A stretch of 64,000 bases of DNA from Pseudeuparius sepicola. Its lineage: Eukaryota > Arthropoda > Insecta > Coleoptera > Anthribidae. Location of the stretch: the NCBI GenBank assembly GCA_963920635.1, contig OY987298.1:38409787-38473786 (forward strand), in the 5' to 3' direction. Positions 13,401 to 23,604 of the stretch are shown piece after piece (positions within the stretch are counted from its first letter, which is position 1; each line of letters starts with the position of its first letter). The notes below the pieces were generated by a model. That model was not told the DNA's origin. It worked only from the letters and a program-made list of their open reading frames with translations, and made no database searches. A program made the translations under genes and the position numbers.

Positions 13401-15683
13401 AATTTTTTTTTGGCCTTTAAGCACTTCGTCGAATATGCCAAACCAACAAAAGAAAAACCAGCTTTACTTTTATTTGACAATCACGATAGTCATATAAGCC
13501 TAAACGTTGTGTCATATGCCAAGGACCATAATGTGGTAATTTTAACTTTCCCACCACATTGTAGCCATCGGCTACAGCCCTTAGATATATCTGTTTTTGG
13601 GCCATTTAAAAGCTTTTTCCGGGCAGCTCTTAATGATTGGATGACCAGTAATCCAGGACGTACCGCAACTATTTACACATTACCTAAATTAGCGAAAATA
13701 GCATTTGAGAGAGCTTTTACCATTAAAAATATAGTAGCAGGATTCCACAAGGCTGGAATTCATCCTTTTAATTCTAATATTTTTTCCGATGAAGACTTCT
13801 TAAGTTCTTATGTAAGCGACAGGCCATTTATTCAGTCTGAACCTGACATGTCAACACCTTCTACTAGTACAGAAGGTCTTAGTGGTAAGAAAGATTCTAC
13901 AGAATTTGAGAGAAGGCAAGTAACTCCACCAAAATCATCGCTCGTAACACCTGAAACGATCAGGCCCTATCCAAAAGCGGCAAATAGACAGGTACAAAAA
14001 GGAGGCCGTAAGAAGGGTTGCTCGAAAGTTATAACAGAAACACCAGAAATGAATTTAATAAAGGAACAACATGAAGAAAAACAACGAAAACGTCAACTGA
14101 CTTTATCAAAAGTGGAAAAAAAGATAAAGAAAAGAATATTAGAAGATAGTAGCGATAGCAACAATGAATCTGAAGAACTGCATTATGATGATAGTGAAGA
14201 AAGCGACGATTTTGAATTCATGCAAGAAGAGAAAGAAAATGAATTGGGTGAAATAAAAGAGAATGACTTTGTTTTAATAAAATTCAAGACAAAGGAAAAA
14301 AAATACTTTTAGGCACGCTGTAGGACAAATTATAAAGGAAGTTGAAAATGGAGAGTTTAGAATAAATTTTTTGAAGAAGTCCAGCAAAACAGATAACTTT
14401 AAGTTTCCCGAAGATGAAGATATTGCAGACGTCAATAGACAGGATATAGTGAACAAATTACCCAAACCCTTTTGTGCTGGAGGGACAAAAAGGGTTAGGG
14501 GTTTTTTTACATTTGGAATTGACTTGTCTCATGTGTCTGGTCTGATGTAATTTTTTATATAATTTCCAATAAATTAAAATGTGCTTGCCAATAATGCCTA
14601 CACATTTTTATTTCATTTCTTGCTGTTATACAAATTATGTGCCTATTTTTAGGCTTTAAACCTGGACGATATTTGTCACATTTTGGAAAATTTGCAGTTT
14701 AAAGGTGTCAATAAAATTATTTTTTAGTGTGTCCCCTTCAATGGCCTTCGTGTCCCTTTCATTATACGAAAATCCTTGAAAGGGGCAAAGCACACATTTA
14801 AACAAAAGTGCCTGCGAAACCTAGAAATCACTTGCATCACATGAAATTTAAGGAAAAACTGAAAGACAAAGCTTATTTAATTTAATTGTGCTAATCATTG
14901 AACGAAAAATATTTATAAGTAATATTTTGATCACATTTCATTCAAAAACGTCCCTTTCATGGCACTTCTCCCCTACTTATACGTAATGCCCACGTAATTG
15001 GAATTGTAGGATTACTAAAGGCGAGACAAGAAAAATCTGGTTGCAATTATTGGGACTACTGCAGGCGCCTGCATTACCTTTAATTGACTATCTGGAAGTT
15101 AGAAAACTTAAAAATTGTGAATTATGATGGGAAATCTTTTGCCTCCTTTAGAATATATGGCACTATCTATCACATAAAACCTGATGGCAGCTGGACACTG
15201 ACATATAACATAACCTTGTACCAGCCCATTTATGTGGTCTCCTTGGAGTATATAGAAAACAAACTTCCCCTCAAGGCTTCGCTTTTCCTATTTGACGTGC
15301 TGGGTCCCCTTATTTTAAAGAGTCCCATTTAATATTTTAAAGTTGTGGTTGGAAGGGGATAGAGGAGTGAGTGAATTGCCATTCATTCATTACCGAAATA
15401 TTAAGAGTGGCTAGTTTTCAAACAAACACACTGTACATTTATGATCTCCCTTTGTTTCTAGGTGAGAGAATTTATTAAAGTAGAGAACTACTGCAACCGC
15501 ATCAGGGACGAAATCAACGGAAATGCGTCCACTACTACCGAGAGTGAACTCATGGATGAAAATGAAAACTTAAGGAGGAGAATTTCTTACCTGGAGAGCC
15601 AAATGTCTGCCATGGCTGTCGTTCAAACTAACTCTCAAGTATCCAATGGCCAAGTCAGCCAAAATGAGTCTAACAGTACCTAA
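1210..15683 (+). CDS. Nedd1: Nedd1/GCP-WD-like protein, C-terminal five exons (5' partial)
   Basis: Five exons join in frame through GT-AG introns: 1210-1460, 1522-1757, 3456-3768, 11093-11203 and 15462-15683. Together they give about 376 residues plus a stop; the first two bases complete a codon begun in an exon left of the window. The first exon holds a WD40 repeat (GKVSLYDARN, then EAHQSAIKHVAFQ), matching the last propeller blade of NEDD1. A low-complexity linker follows, then a charged helical region (VREAVKEVVREELREAMEDV, then MIIDLQMAM) and a final coiled coil (DENENLRRRISYLESQ). NEDD1 (Drosophila Grip71/Dgp71WD) recruits the gamma-tubulin ring complex to centrosomes and spindles through this C-terminal helix. 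The introns are swollen by transposons. Identity rests on domain order and local similarity seen by eye; another WD40-coiled-coil protein is possible. Confidence 0.72.
1522..1757 (+). CDS. Nedd1: Nedd1-like exon B (linker)
   Basis: The exon follows ATGTCTTTCAG and ends before GTATGTCC. It encodes a polar, disordered-looking linker beginning APPECDMVDIPST and ending NNNERTR. It ends with two bases of a codon that the first G of exon C completes as Arg. That phase match supports the join across a 1.7-kb intron which is almost entirely a hAT-like insertion. Confidence 0.75.
1989..3413. mobile_element. Non-autonomous hAT-like element, copy 1 (in intron 2)
   Basis: The ends are inverted: CAGGGACCCTTTAAAGTAAG on the left, and the right end reads as its complement with few changes. 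It is flanked by a perfect 8-bp duplication GTCTAGGC at 1981-1988 and 3414-3421. An 8-bp duplication with CAGGG termini is the hAT signature. No transposase is present. A 385-bp palindrome is inserted at 2640-3024; without it the element is about 1.04 kb. The right end lies only 42 bp from the exon C acceptor. A second copy is at 11.4-15.3 kb. Confidence 0.8.
2640..3024. mobile_element. GC-rich palindromic MITE nested in hAT copy 1
   Basis: Two arms of about 178 bp are near-perfect inverted copies around a short AT-rich loop (about 2816-2846). The ends are TTGTAGGCGCACTGAG and its complement, and the element is flanked by TA at 2638-2639 and 3025-3026. It is much more GC-rich than its host. 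TA duplication with long arms fits a Tc1/mariner-type fold-back MITE. The small ORFs on both strands are by-products of the palindrome. Confidence 0.8.
3456..3768 (+). CDS. Nedd1: Nedd1-like exon C (start of gamma-tubulin-binding helical region)
   Basis: The acceptor is GTCACTCCAG and the donor is GCGATG|GTTAGT. The exon is far more GC-rich than its surroundings, which argues that it is coding. After a Ser/Ala/Gly-rich stretch comes an amphipathic charged helix (VREELREAMEDVRQEVKF) and RRMIIDLQMAM. These align in character with the NEDD1 C-terminal segment that contacts gamma-tubulin. The exon ends on a whole codon. Confidence 0.75.
3926..6959. mobile_element. 3.0-kb TIR element in intron 3 with dispersed TCAGAC motifs
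   Basis: About 70 bp at the left (AGTACGAGAGATGGTAACCA, then CGGCTAAAACCGCACGG and ATCGATAGATTA) recurs inverted at the right end with roughly 80% identity. The interior has no coding ORF. It carries many copies of a motif around TTTTCAGACA or GCAGCCCGTCTGA in both orientations, for example near 4021, 5203, 5341, 5402, 5480, 6773 and 6914. The superfamily is not identified, and no clear target duplication was found. About 4150-5190 is plain AT-rich sequence. Confidence 0.5.
7148..7660. mobile_element. Fold-back MITE (CAGGGTGATCCAATAAG family)
   Basis: The left half (TACAGGGTGATCC, then GACCCAAAGTTATG and AAAGAGTATGTTCTTC) is mirrored by the right half around a centre near 7455. The inner arms are TTACTCAATGGTA and its complement. 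The right end lacks the CACCCTGTA terminus, so that tip is lost or diverged. No coding capacity. Confidence 0.65.
7865..8552. mobile_element. Fold-back MITE, family F1 copy 1
   Basis: Begins TACAGAGTATCTCACATAAG and ends in its complement (CTTAAGTGAGACACTCTGTA). Internal arms repeat AACAACCCTATAACTTCTTTA and CACCTGCGATGCCACAAAC in inverted order. A diverged second copy lies at 22591-23145. Confidence 0.7.
8811..9975. mobile_element. Fold-back element with another fold-back inside
   Basis: The left arm, about 8821-9040 (GTCCAACTTTAAAACTGTAC onward), is mirrored at 9755-9973. The left tip carries TATACAGGGT. The spacer contains a second inverted-repeat element (9087-9711). Part of the left arm recurs at 38714-38935. 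The ORFs here are arm sequence read through. Confidence 0.7.
9087..9711. mobile_element. Nested element with TATACAGGGAGTTCC ends
   Basis: The ends are TATACAGGGAGTTCCATTCT and its complement. Arms of about 70 bp continue through TGTCAAAGTTGAGCAAAATA. The interior (9160-9650) is not palindromic and shows no recognisable protein. Confidence 0.6.
10218..10573. mobile_element. 356-bp near-perfect fold-back MITE
   Basis: Arms of about 165 bp begin TGTACAGCACGTGCGTGGTG and end CACCACATATGCTGTACA. They meet at a loop near 10390-10400, with inner arms CACAATGGCCGTTATTAG and complement. No ORF of its own. Confidence 0.7.
10569..10912. mobile_element. Short element bounded by TACAGGGTGTCC / ACACCCTGTATA
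   Basis: The left tip is TGTACAGGGTGTCCAG and the right tip GAACACCCTGTATAT, inverted to each other over about 12 bp. It overlaps the end of the preceding MITE. The ORFs on both strands show no known domain. Confidence 0.4.
11093..11203 (+). CDS. Nedd1: Nedd1-like exon D
   Basis: This 111-nt exon sits between TTTTAATTTTCAG and GAG|GTAAAC and encodes 37 residues starting HLVVNNFISSLLVPEKS. Both ends are phase 0, matching exons C and E. It is isolated in repeats, 7.3 kb from the previous exon. Support comes from the splice sites, the phase match and the helical continuation of IDLQMAM. Confidence 0.68.
12116..14973 (+). mobile_element. pogo-type DNA transposon nested in hAT copy 2
   Basis: Terminal inverted repeats GGGGAGAAGTACCATGAAAG and complement (CACTTCTCCCC) are flanked by TA at 12114-12115 and 14974-14975. 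The motif TGAAAGGGACA or its complement recurs near both ends (about 12130, 12147, 12487, 12503, 14753, 14776 and 14950), like subterminal transposase sites. It carries one transposase gene with two introns, now frameshifted. It occupies exactly the TA that hosts the MITE in hAT copy 1. Confidence 0.85.
12432..14550 (+). pseudogene. pogo/Tigger-like transposase, decayed
   Basis: Exon 1 is seven bases (ATGTCAG, 12432-12438; donor GTGAGT), exon 2 is 12557-12947 and exon 3 starts at 13000, all with matching phases. Exon 2 opens SDLNTPDIKMPKKRIRKSP and contains a psq-like helix-turn-helix (IRSVAKEYNIAKSALARLV). Exon 3 carries the DDE_1 catalytic core: D in NADETS, D in LLFDNHDSH, D in LQPLD. A frame-changing deletion near 13045-13060, between LSLRKPD and TAFNKTVV, removes several residues. 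Another frameshift at about 14310 cuts off a tail that reopens as VGQIIKEVENGEFRINFL and ends near 14550, followed by AATAAA near 14569. Cut-and-paste transposase at TA sites; inactive as it stands. Confidence 0.85.
15462..15683 (+). CDS. Nedd1: Nedd1-like terminal exon (coiled coil and stop)
   Basis: It follows CTTTGTTTCTAG and is open to TAA at 15681-15683. It encodes VREFIKVENYCNRIRDE, then a Leu-heptad segment (ELMDENENLRRRISYLESQM) like the conserved end of NEDD1, then a Ser/Asn/Gln-rich tail. Poly(A) signals follow at once. Confidence 0.75.
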   Translation: MREFIKVENYCNRIRDEINGNASTTTESELMDENENLRRRISYLESQMSAMAVVQTNSQVSNGQVSQNESNST

Positions 15684-15735
15684 GTAGTGTCGCTCCTTTT
15701 AACTTTATTGCATGTATTTTTTCAGTAGTCTGTAA

Positions 15736-15746
15736 AATAAAATAAA
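15736..15746 (+). terminator. Overlapping AATAAA poly(A) signals of the Nedd1-like gene
   Basis: Two overlapping AATAAA hexamers (15736-15741 and 15741-15746) lie 53-63 nt after the stop codon. They define the likely 3' end of the gene; a T-rich stretch follows. Confidence 0.6.
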
Positions 15747-15749
15747 ACG

Positions 15750-16324
15750 AAAATATTTTTATAATATTTTAATGCTGGATTTCGCGTGTATATTTTTATA
15801 CTATGTATCTACATACTCGAATTTTTAATACAATACGTATTCCTTTAATAGTTTTATTTATTAATTCCTCTTCAAGTGAATATAACGAACATCATTTGAA
15901 AAAAAAATATTTAATAAAATTAATAAAATTCAATAAAAATCGTTTATCATATGCCACTGATCGAGAAAATTATCCATGAAGTAAAGCAAAGATTTCTGAT
16001 ATTAGCGAGGATATTAGTTATAGGTAAAGTATGAGTTCTCCTAAAACTTTTAACTTTTTATAATTTAATATTTTATTGCAGGTGTAGTAGGTATACAAAA
16101 ATATGGTAAACTACAGATTGTAACTGGTACTAACGCTTTTTTGATATGCAGCTTTTTAAATAAGTACAAGTTTGATTCTCGAGTAATTTGCATGTATGTA
16201 ATAAGTAAAAAAGTTGCAAATTTTCTGTTTATACTGGATTTTGAAAAAACTGCTAGAGATAAAGGTGCTGTATTAGGTATCAAATTAAAGCTGAATGAAT
16301 GCTCTGTACAATAGAAATGTTAGA
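15750..16324. other. Intergenic, nothing recognised
   Basis: AT-rich sequence downstream of the Nedd1-like gene, with no coding potential or clear repeat boundaries. Confidence 0.5.
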
Positions 16325-16712
16325 TATAGGGTGTTCCATTTGAAAAAAAAAATAGTAAATTAAGTTTGAAAATGTCGGAGTTTTGGCGGAAAAAAGTGAA
16401 ACATCCTGTACAAAAATTTTCAACTTTGTTCTTAGTCATTAATAAAATGGTTAAGTGTAAATCCACAACCAAAGTTTCAAGGGCAAAAATCAAGCCGCAA
16501 GAAAAATATAGCAATATTAATGAAGGGTTGGTATTTAGCAAAAAATACCTTAAAAAAATTATAACTTGGCAACGCCGCAGATAGAAGCGGAAATAATTTA
16601 GGGATGTATACTATACTTTGATAGGCTTCATTTGTGACAAAAAAAATCGGGTCGTTCCATTAAAAAAAAAATTTTTTTTGTCGCCCCACTTTTTTGGAAC
16701 ACCCTGTATATA
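16325..16712. mobile_element. Small element bounded by TATAGGGTGTTCC / GGAACACCCTGTATA
   Basis: The inverted tips of about 15 bp match the CAGGGTGT-ended family found throughout the window. The interior has A- and T-rich inverted stretches next to the tips and no protein. Confidence 0.5.
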
Positions 16713-17160
16713 CCAAACAAATTTTAAAATATGCTGCATCTTCCCTCATTTGGATCCCCCGAACGGATTTTTTTATCCTTAAAAGTATAGCCACAATCGA
16801 AGAAGGGAATAGTAAATGGACACGCTGTATATTCTTTTAATAAATGTCTTAACCATAAGTTAAAGTTAAAGGTGACATATAGCGTTCCAACGACGCATAT
16901 AGATAGAACCATTGTTGAGACCATAGTTATATGGTTGAGACCGTCCGCAAAAAATCCTCCAATCTTATTCAAATTTTACTTTTAAAACGAAAACAAATGA
17001 ACACGAATACATTTTTTCAGTGTCTTAAATTCCTCGGACTCGATTGTTGAGATATATCTAGGTATTTTAATTTAGTTTTTAGTTTTAAACATATTTATTA
17101 TTATTTCTAAATATAAAAAATTAGAATACTTGTTTAATGGGGATGCAGTCAACAATGCAA

Positions 17161-18214
17161 TATACAGGGTGAGTCATTAGTAATGGCACATAGTGCAACC
17201 GCATATATTTTGGGCCAAAATATTACGATTGAGGCTAATATGCCTTATAGAAATGTTGTTTTTTTAAGAGATACAGGGCGTTAAAGTTCATAATATTTTG
17301 AAATTGAATTATGGCAATATCTTGAACTGAAATTTGGCACTGGAGTGTTTAGGGGGATGGAGAATAAGCTGAAAATGACAATTTTTACGTATCTCACAGA
17401 GGGCGCCACTTGGTCTGTTTTTGGATGGTGCTTTTACTCGTAACTTTTTTGAGGTTACCTTTTTGGTCCTGCAAGTCCATCATTTTAGTGCATATTTTCG
17501 TTCTGCAACAAAAAGGTACTCTTGTTTCATAACGGTTTGCGTGTAAATTGCCAAAACGGGCCCCGCCAAAACACCTGTTGATTATAAGATTCGAAAATTA
17601 AAATATTCACCTACTGCATTCAAATATTGCACAACGACTGTGCCATTTAAAGCGAGAAAAAACTGCATATGAACAATGTCCCAAAAAATGGAACGGATTG
17701 AAACTCGACAAAGTTTGGACACCCTATTTCAAGAAAACGAAGGTGAACATTTTATTTTCTTAATATTGAAGTCAACGGTGTTTTGGAGCACGTTTTGGCA
17801 ATTTAAACGCAAACATTGATTTGGTCGTTATAAAGCAAGAGTACCTTTTTGTTGCAGAATAAAAATATGCACTAAAATGACGGACCTGCCAGGGCCAAAA
17901 AGATAACCTCAAGACAGTTAGGAGTAAAAACACGATCCAAAAACAGCGCAAGTGGGTATCTCTGTGAGATACGTAGAAATTGACATTTTCAGATTATTCT
18001 CCATCCGCAAAAACACAGCAGTGCCAAATTTCATTTCAGCAGCTTTATTAGTTTGGGAGATGTAGCCATAATTCAATTTCAAAAAATGAACTTTAGCGAC
18101 GTATCTCTTAAACAAACAACATTTCTATAAGGCATATTAGCCTCAATCGTAATATTTTGGCCCAAAATATATGCGGTTGTACTACGTGCCATTACTAATG
18201 ACTCACCCTGTATA
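17161..18214. mobile_element. 1.05-kb full-length fold-back MITE
   Basis: Starts TATACAGGGTGAGTCATTAG and ends in the complement (CTAATGACTCACCCTGTATA). The two halves are inverted copies over roughly 500 bp each around a centre near 17690, for example GCGGTTGTACTACGTG against CACATAGTGCAACCGC. Arms are somewhat diverged. No ORF. Confidence 0.75.
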
Positions 18215-18374
18215 GTCAAGCCAAAGTCTAGAGAATACTAGACTTTGGTCAAGCTTATTATATTATATATCATATTATGCCTTTTGGACTCACTAAGGAA
18301 GTTACAGGGTGTTAAATTTCGCAAAAAAGAAAGATATTTTTCAATATCTCTGGAACTAATAAAACTATTCAAAC

Positions 18375-19011
18375 CTCAGAGAAATAACCAAGGATAGAGG
18401 GAGCAACAGCCTCAAAATACATACATTTGTAATCAACCAACATCTTATGCAAATTTACCGAAGTAAACAAACATTAGGCCCGTGTGTACAACGTTTACCT
18501 GAGATAGGTTATGTCCTGAGAAATATCAATTTAGATACATACCACACACTTTCTGCGTCCCATTGTATACAAAATCAGTTACTATATCCTAAATACTAAT
18601 AAATAGCCTTTAAATTAACAGAAAAACAATTAAAAACGGGAAAAATCCATACGTAAACAATCGGAAAACTTGACATGCTGGGCATACACAAAACAAATAT
18701 CGCTGAGCAAAAGCAGCGTTGCCATGTCGGGCGGTTTGAGGTATCTGTGACGATTTTATTAAAGTGGTAATTAGATACTATAATTACACTGCAATTTAGT
18801 TTTAGTTTAAAATTGTTACAAACAAGAAATTAATAACTACATTTGTTAATTTAGCGTTATGGGAGGTGTGCCTTCATTGAATCTCATTATTAAACCCTTC
18901 TATTTTTAAATGAAATGCTGTAAACAATGGAGTACGCGGCATCACTCAAAAAGATGTTGGCTTTGTTTACTTTTTGTTCTTACTCCCTCTATCCTTGGTT
19001 ATTTCTCTGAG
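18375..19011. mobile_element. 637-bp non-autonomous element with 8-bp target duplication
   Basis: Inverted tips CTCAGAGAAATAACCAAGGA and complement, flanked by ATTCAAAC at 18367-18374 and 19012-19019. The 8-bp duplication suggests hAT. It is inserted in a repeat that begins TTACAGGGTGTTAAATTTCG at about 18302. No coding sequence. Confidence 0.7.
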
Positions 19012-19019
19012 ATTCAAAC

Positions 19020-20838
19020 CAAATTTTTTATAGATACTTTATTATTCCTTTATTATTAATCTTAACTGACTTGACAGTTCATTATAGATAATATAATTAA
19101 AAAAAAATGAAAATTAAAAACACTAAACTAAAGTAATGAAATTAAATTAAGTCAATCAAACCTTCTAAATACTAAATCGGAAGAAGAAAAAAAATCTATG
19201 TATTTACTATATACATTGGCCAGCAAAATTTCTAATACAAAAACAAATATAAATATGAAAAAGAAATGGCTCGTGGCATATGGGCCGTTAATGTTTAATT
19301 TTTATTGGGACGTTAAATATTATTCATTTTGTTTAATATAAATATGTAGGTATTCTCTTTTATAAATAATAAGTATAATTACCTTTCTTTTTGAAACCAA
19401 AAATGCTTGCGCATACGTGCCGCCTACAGATTTTCTTTAATTACAATAAAAGTTGAATACCATATTCTTACTAAATTGGAAAGCAATCGGTACAATAATT
19501 TGATTTGTTTACGAAAAGATACAAGTGCAAAAATGTGAGCTATAATATTAGTAAAAACTATTGTGTGGATTTATAACTTTAGCTTAGAAACGCTTTACAT
19601 ACTTAGTATACTTAAATGTGAATTTACTGTCACAAACCTCAAATAATTGCTTTTTTTAATCTCATTAGTATCTAAAGCCACTCTCTTGAGGAACACCTGA
19701 ACCTAACTTCACGGTTAAGTTTCACGATGATTCATTCCATGCCAGCAACAATATATTATGAGATGACGTGAAAATCACCGTGAGTCATATGAGCCATTAC
19801 CCGTCCTTATATTAATTATAGCATAGCGTAAAACTAGGTACCGATTTTGAATAAATTATTTTTAGCGCAGGGTTGAACTTAAAACAATTTACCTTTTTAC
19901 TCTAGAATAATTCCTGAAATTTTCAATTATAATCCAATTTTGTCGAGCTTTTTAATCTCTAGCAGGTTATGGGATAGTTATATTACAATATCATTATATC
20001 TTGCCAAAAAAATCATGAAACGATCCTATTATTTTTTGGAGCAAATAAAACAGGTAGGTTGTTTCGTTGTTTGCCAGCACAACAAAACGAAAGTTCCCTG
20101 TTGAGGATCGCAACATCATAAGCTATTTAAACGGCTTTTACTTTTTGCATTTTGTATTTCTACAACGCTCATAGAAAAGCTCACACGGAGCAAGCGAAGA
20201 GCAAGGTATGTAAAAAAATGGAAATCAAACATTTTGACGTAATTACATGCATTACGTCATTCAGTGTGTCTTGTTTTTCATGTTGACGACACCCCTAAAA
20301 ATCTAAGTAGATTACAATTGAATTTAGCGGGACCATTTTCTATGCGAAGTACTGGTTTGGCATTGTCACGAAAGGCTGACAATCTGCGATTTTTTAAAGG
20401 GGTGCGTGTCTCGAAAAAAAATGCCTGATATAGTTAGATATATTTAAACTTCTTTTAAGTATAACTTATATTGGGCACTTTTTAATCGAAAAAATAACAA
20501 GCAATCAAGTAGCAATCTTCATGAAAAAATATTTATGCGTTATTTCCATGTGGTGCCAAAATTTGAAAATCAAATGTATGGTATGAATCTAGAGGACTAT
20601 GAAATCGAAACAATTGACGTTCCGAAGCATCGCCGAATATGTCAAAAAGGATTTATTGCAAATGAGCGAACTAATTTCTGTTTGGATGTTGCTCATTAAA
20701 AATTTGGGCCACTGCACTAAAACTTCTAGAATTAAATAATTTTGATCTTCTATTGTAAAATAAGTTTTGTTTAAACTGTATGCTTCAATTTTTGTAGAAA
20801 ATATCAAATAAAGCCACAAAATTGTTTTGCAACACCTA
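19020..20838. other. AT-rich intergenic stretch, no gene seen
   Basis: No ORF with a recognisable domain and no clear element ends. Short inverted motifs such as TGACGTAATTACATGCATTACGTCA (about 20238-20262) occur alone. Confidence 0.45.
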
Positions 20839-21699
20839 TAGACCGGGAGATAGTGACAGATTTTTGGACGCGATTTGACTCAGTATGCCTTGCAAAAGGC
20901 ATTATGTGGCACATATTCTGACAATAATAAGGTATGAATCAGAGAGTCATCCCGGGTTCTTCATGTGAAAAACTGAGTTTTCAATTATTCGAAAAATATA
21001 TATGCGTTTTGATATGATTTTATAGAGGCTGCCATGTGTTTTATAATGAAGTTCAAAATAGGAAATTCCTCGGAAAACCATAGGCATACCGTTAGGGTGG
21101 GTCCAAAGGGCTATTATTGCCACGTGATCTTGTATTTTAATAATCAATTTTTCCACGTTTCTGAACAGGCTGCCAATGAGAAGTATGCAAGTTCTTATTA
21201 TGAAAATGCTGAAAAAAGGATGCATACCTTTCGCGCATGTCCAAGTACTGTTTAAATTGAATGTTATTTAAACGAATTATTCGATGTAAAGTGTACTTGG
21301 ACATGCGCAAACGGTATGCCATCTTTCCTTCAGCAGTTTCATAACAAGAACTTGCATACTTCACATTGGCAGCCTGTTCAGAAACGTGGAAAAATTAATT
21401 ATTAAAATACAAGATCACGTGGCAATAATAGCCCTTTGGACCCACCCTAACGGTATGCTTATGGTTTTCCGAGGAATTTTCTATTTTGAACTTCATTATA
21501 AAACACATGGCAGCCTGTATAAAATCATATCAAAACGCATATTTTTCGAATAATTGAAAACTCAGTTTTTCACATGAAGAACCCAGGATGGCTCTTTGAT
21601 TCATACCTTATTATTGTGAGAATATGTGCCACATAATGCCCTTTGCAAGGCATACTGAGTAAAATCACGTCCAAAAATCTGTCACTATCTCCAGGTCCA
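20839..21699. mobile_element. Fold-back MITE, family F2 copy 1
   Basis: Tips TAGACCGGGAGATAGTGACA and a slightly diverged complement (TATCTCCAGGTCCA). Long arms mirror CCACGTGATCTTGTATTTTA and AAGTATGCAAGTTCTT around a centre near 21270. A second copy is at 23745-24612. ORFs on both strands are arm read-through. Confidence 0.75.
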
Positions 21700-21909
21700 C
21701 TACTTTTTTAATGAGTGCAAGAATAATAAGCATCCTATTAGAATTGCTCCACGAACTCCACGAATTGAAATTTTGAAGTTATTATGAGTTGGATATGATA
21801 AATAATAAGAGAGAAGACGATAAAATGTGTTTATTAAAAAAGTAAATTTAGTTGAAGTAAATAAAATTTTATTTAAGTTTAAAACACTCAAATAATTTTA
21901 CCTCACAAA

Positions 21910-22594
21910 TATACAGGGTGGACCCACATGCACTATACGATAGGTGTAAAAGACAAAAAAATTTCAAGTTGAAACTTGAGCTTTGGGGGATCAGCTTTGC
22001 TTGAATAGAAATTAATTTGCACCGTATTTTTATATTTTAAAAATCAAGCAGGCCTTGACAGGTGTAATTTATTCATTTTCAGTTCAGGTAAACTACCTTT
22101 TTCTTAAGAGATATCGAAAATTTTTTTTTTTCAAATTTATCCATTTTTGCGGTTTTCGCGCAAATCAAGTAGGTAAGTACATTTATTTATCGAAAAATTT
22201 TATCAGAAATAAAATTTTAGAATGCAAGTCTAAGACCCTGTACTAAATTTTAAAACAATCGGCATACTTTGATTTTCTTCCATAAAATCAAGTTGAAATT
22301 TGACATAAAAATCAAAGTCCGCCGATTGTTTTAAAATTTGGCACGGGGACTTATATTTTCATTCTAGACAACTTTTTCCAATAAAATTTTTCGATCTCGC
22401 TTAAGGAAAAGGTAGTTTACCTGAACTGAAAATGAATAAATTGCCCGTCAGGGCCTGCTTGATTTTTAAAATATAAAAATATGGTGCAAATTAGTTTCTA
22501 ATCAAGCAAGGCTGATCCCCCAAAAGTCAAGTTTCAACTCGAAATTTTTTTGTCTTTTATACCTATCGTATAGTCGATCTGGGTCCATCCTATA
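21910..22594. mobile_element. Fold-back MITE with TATACAGGGTGGACCC ends
   Basis: The left arm TATACAGGGTGGACCCACAT (then GATAGGTGTAAAAGACAAA) is mirrored at the right end (GGGTCCATCCTATA). Inner arms repeat GGTAAACTACCTTTTTCTTA. It abuts the next F1 element directly, sharing TATA. Confidence 0.65.
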
Positions 22595-23145
22595 CAGTGT
22601 CTCACTTAAGAGACAACCTTATAACTTCTTTAGTTTTTTGTTTTTTTTTTGTTCAGAATCGATCCAGAACCCTAAATCCAAATTTTTTTATAAAAAATAT
22701 GAAATAAAAAACAATAAGTAAAAATTAAGCAAAATAAAATTTGTTTTGTAGCTTTTAATTTTATTTCAAAATAATTACTTTTTGACAACAACTTGCCTTC
22801 AAAACTTTCATGGCACACTTTTCTAAACGCAGGAACTTCTTAAATTGCTATTTTTGGAATTTATTTAATATTTTTTTAATTTTGACAAAATTTTGGATTT
22901 AGGGTTCTCGATCGATTCTGAACAACTTCTTTATGTAAAATTTTTTTAAATGCCTAATATGATTTTCGGATTTTTAGCCTTGATTGTGGCATCGCAGATG
23001 GCTTTGACTTTGGAGTAGGCCACTAATTTTTTGGAAATAAGTAGGCAACAATGTCATCTACCTTTGGTAAAAATTTCCTTCTGGTCTGTTAAAAAATAAC
23101 GAACTTATAAGGTTGTTTCACCCTCAAGTGAGACGCTCCGTATAT
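22591..23145. mobile_element. Fold-back MITE, family F1 copy 2
   Basis: Matches the element at 7865-8552: tips TATACAGTGTCTCACTTAAG and CAAGTGAGACGCTCCGTATA, and the shared GGCATCGCAG / CTTTGACTTTGGAGTAGG arm. The left arm is internally deleted. Confidence 0.65.
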
Positions 23146-23604
23146 TTTTTGTTAATTAATTCAGCATGGCATTATTTTTTCGCAGCAACAAAATCCTTTC
23201 ACAAGTCTCACTGGATATTAGTTTATGCTCACAGTTTGGTTCCACTCGATATAGGATATTTTTTCATCCAAACCCTTGACTATATTAAAGGGATGCAGAA
23301 TAATCCAGACACACTGTATATTTCATCGTTCCATATACTCATAAAAAATGAGTTTTTTTAGACTCGACCCCGACCCTGTGCACTTTCTATTCGCCGCGCT
23401 TTAATCATGTAGCCCATTTTTTAGAGTGGAAAACAAATAATAATAAAATGTGTAGCGGGCGGGTGAGTCAGCGGCGTGGCCGGCGCGGCGGATCGGCCGC
23501 CGCGGCTGAACCGCTTTTATCAAGTGACCTGTGAAATGATTCACCTCTGCGCGCGGCCATTTCCGGTCTTCCTTCGAGGGTCACCGGACTCCTCGGGCCC
23601 CGTA

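Larger units (their letters stand above)
11432..15326. mobile_element. Non-autonomous hAT-like element, copy 2 (in intron 4), split by pogo
   Basis: From CAGGAACCCTTTAAAGTAAG to TTTTAAAGAGTCCC it is collinear with copy 1 (1989-3413) and only lightly diverged. Removing the pogo insertion leaves about 1.04 kb, the same as copy 1 without its MITE. No 8-bp duplication is evident, and the right tip has lost its last bases. Confidence 0.75.

Noticed and set aside
20238..20262. TGACGTAATTACATGCATTACGTCA as a paired regulatory site
   Set aside because: An isolated inverted word with no nearby gene; could be chance in AT-rich DNA.
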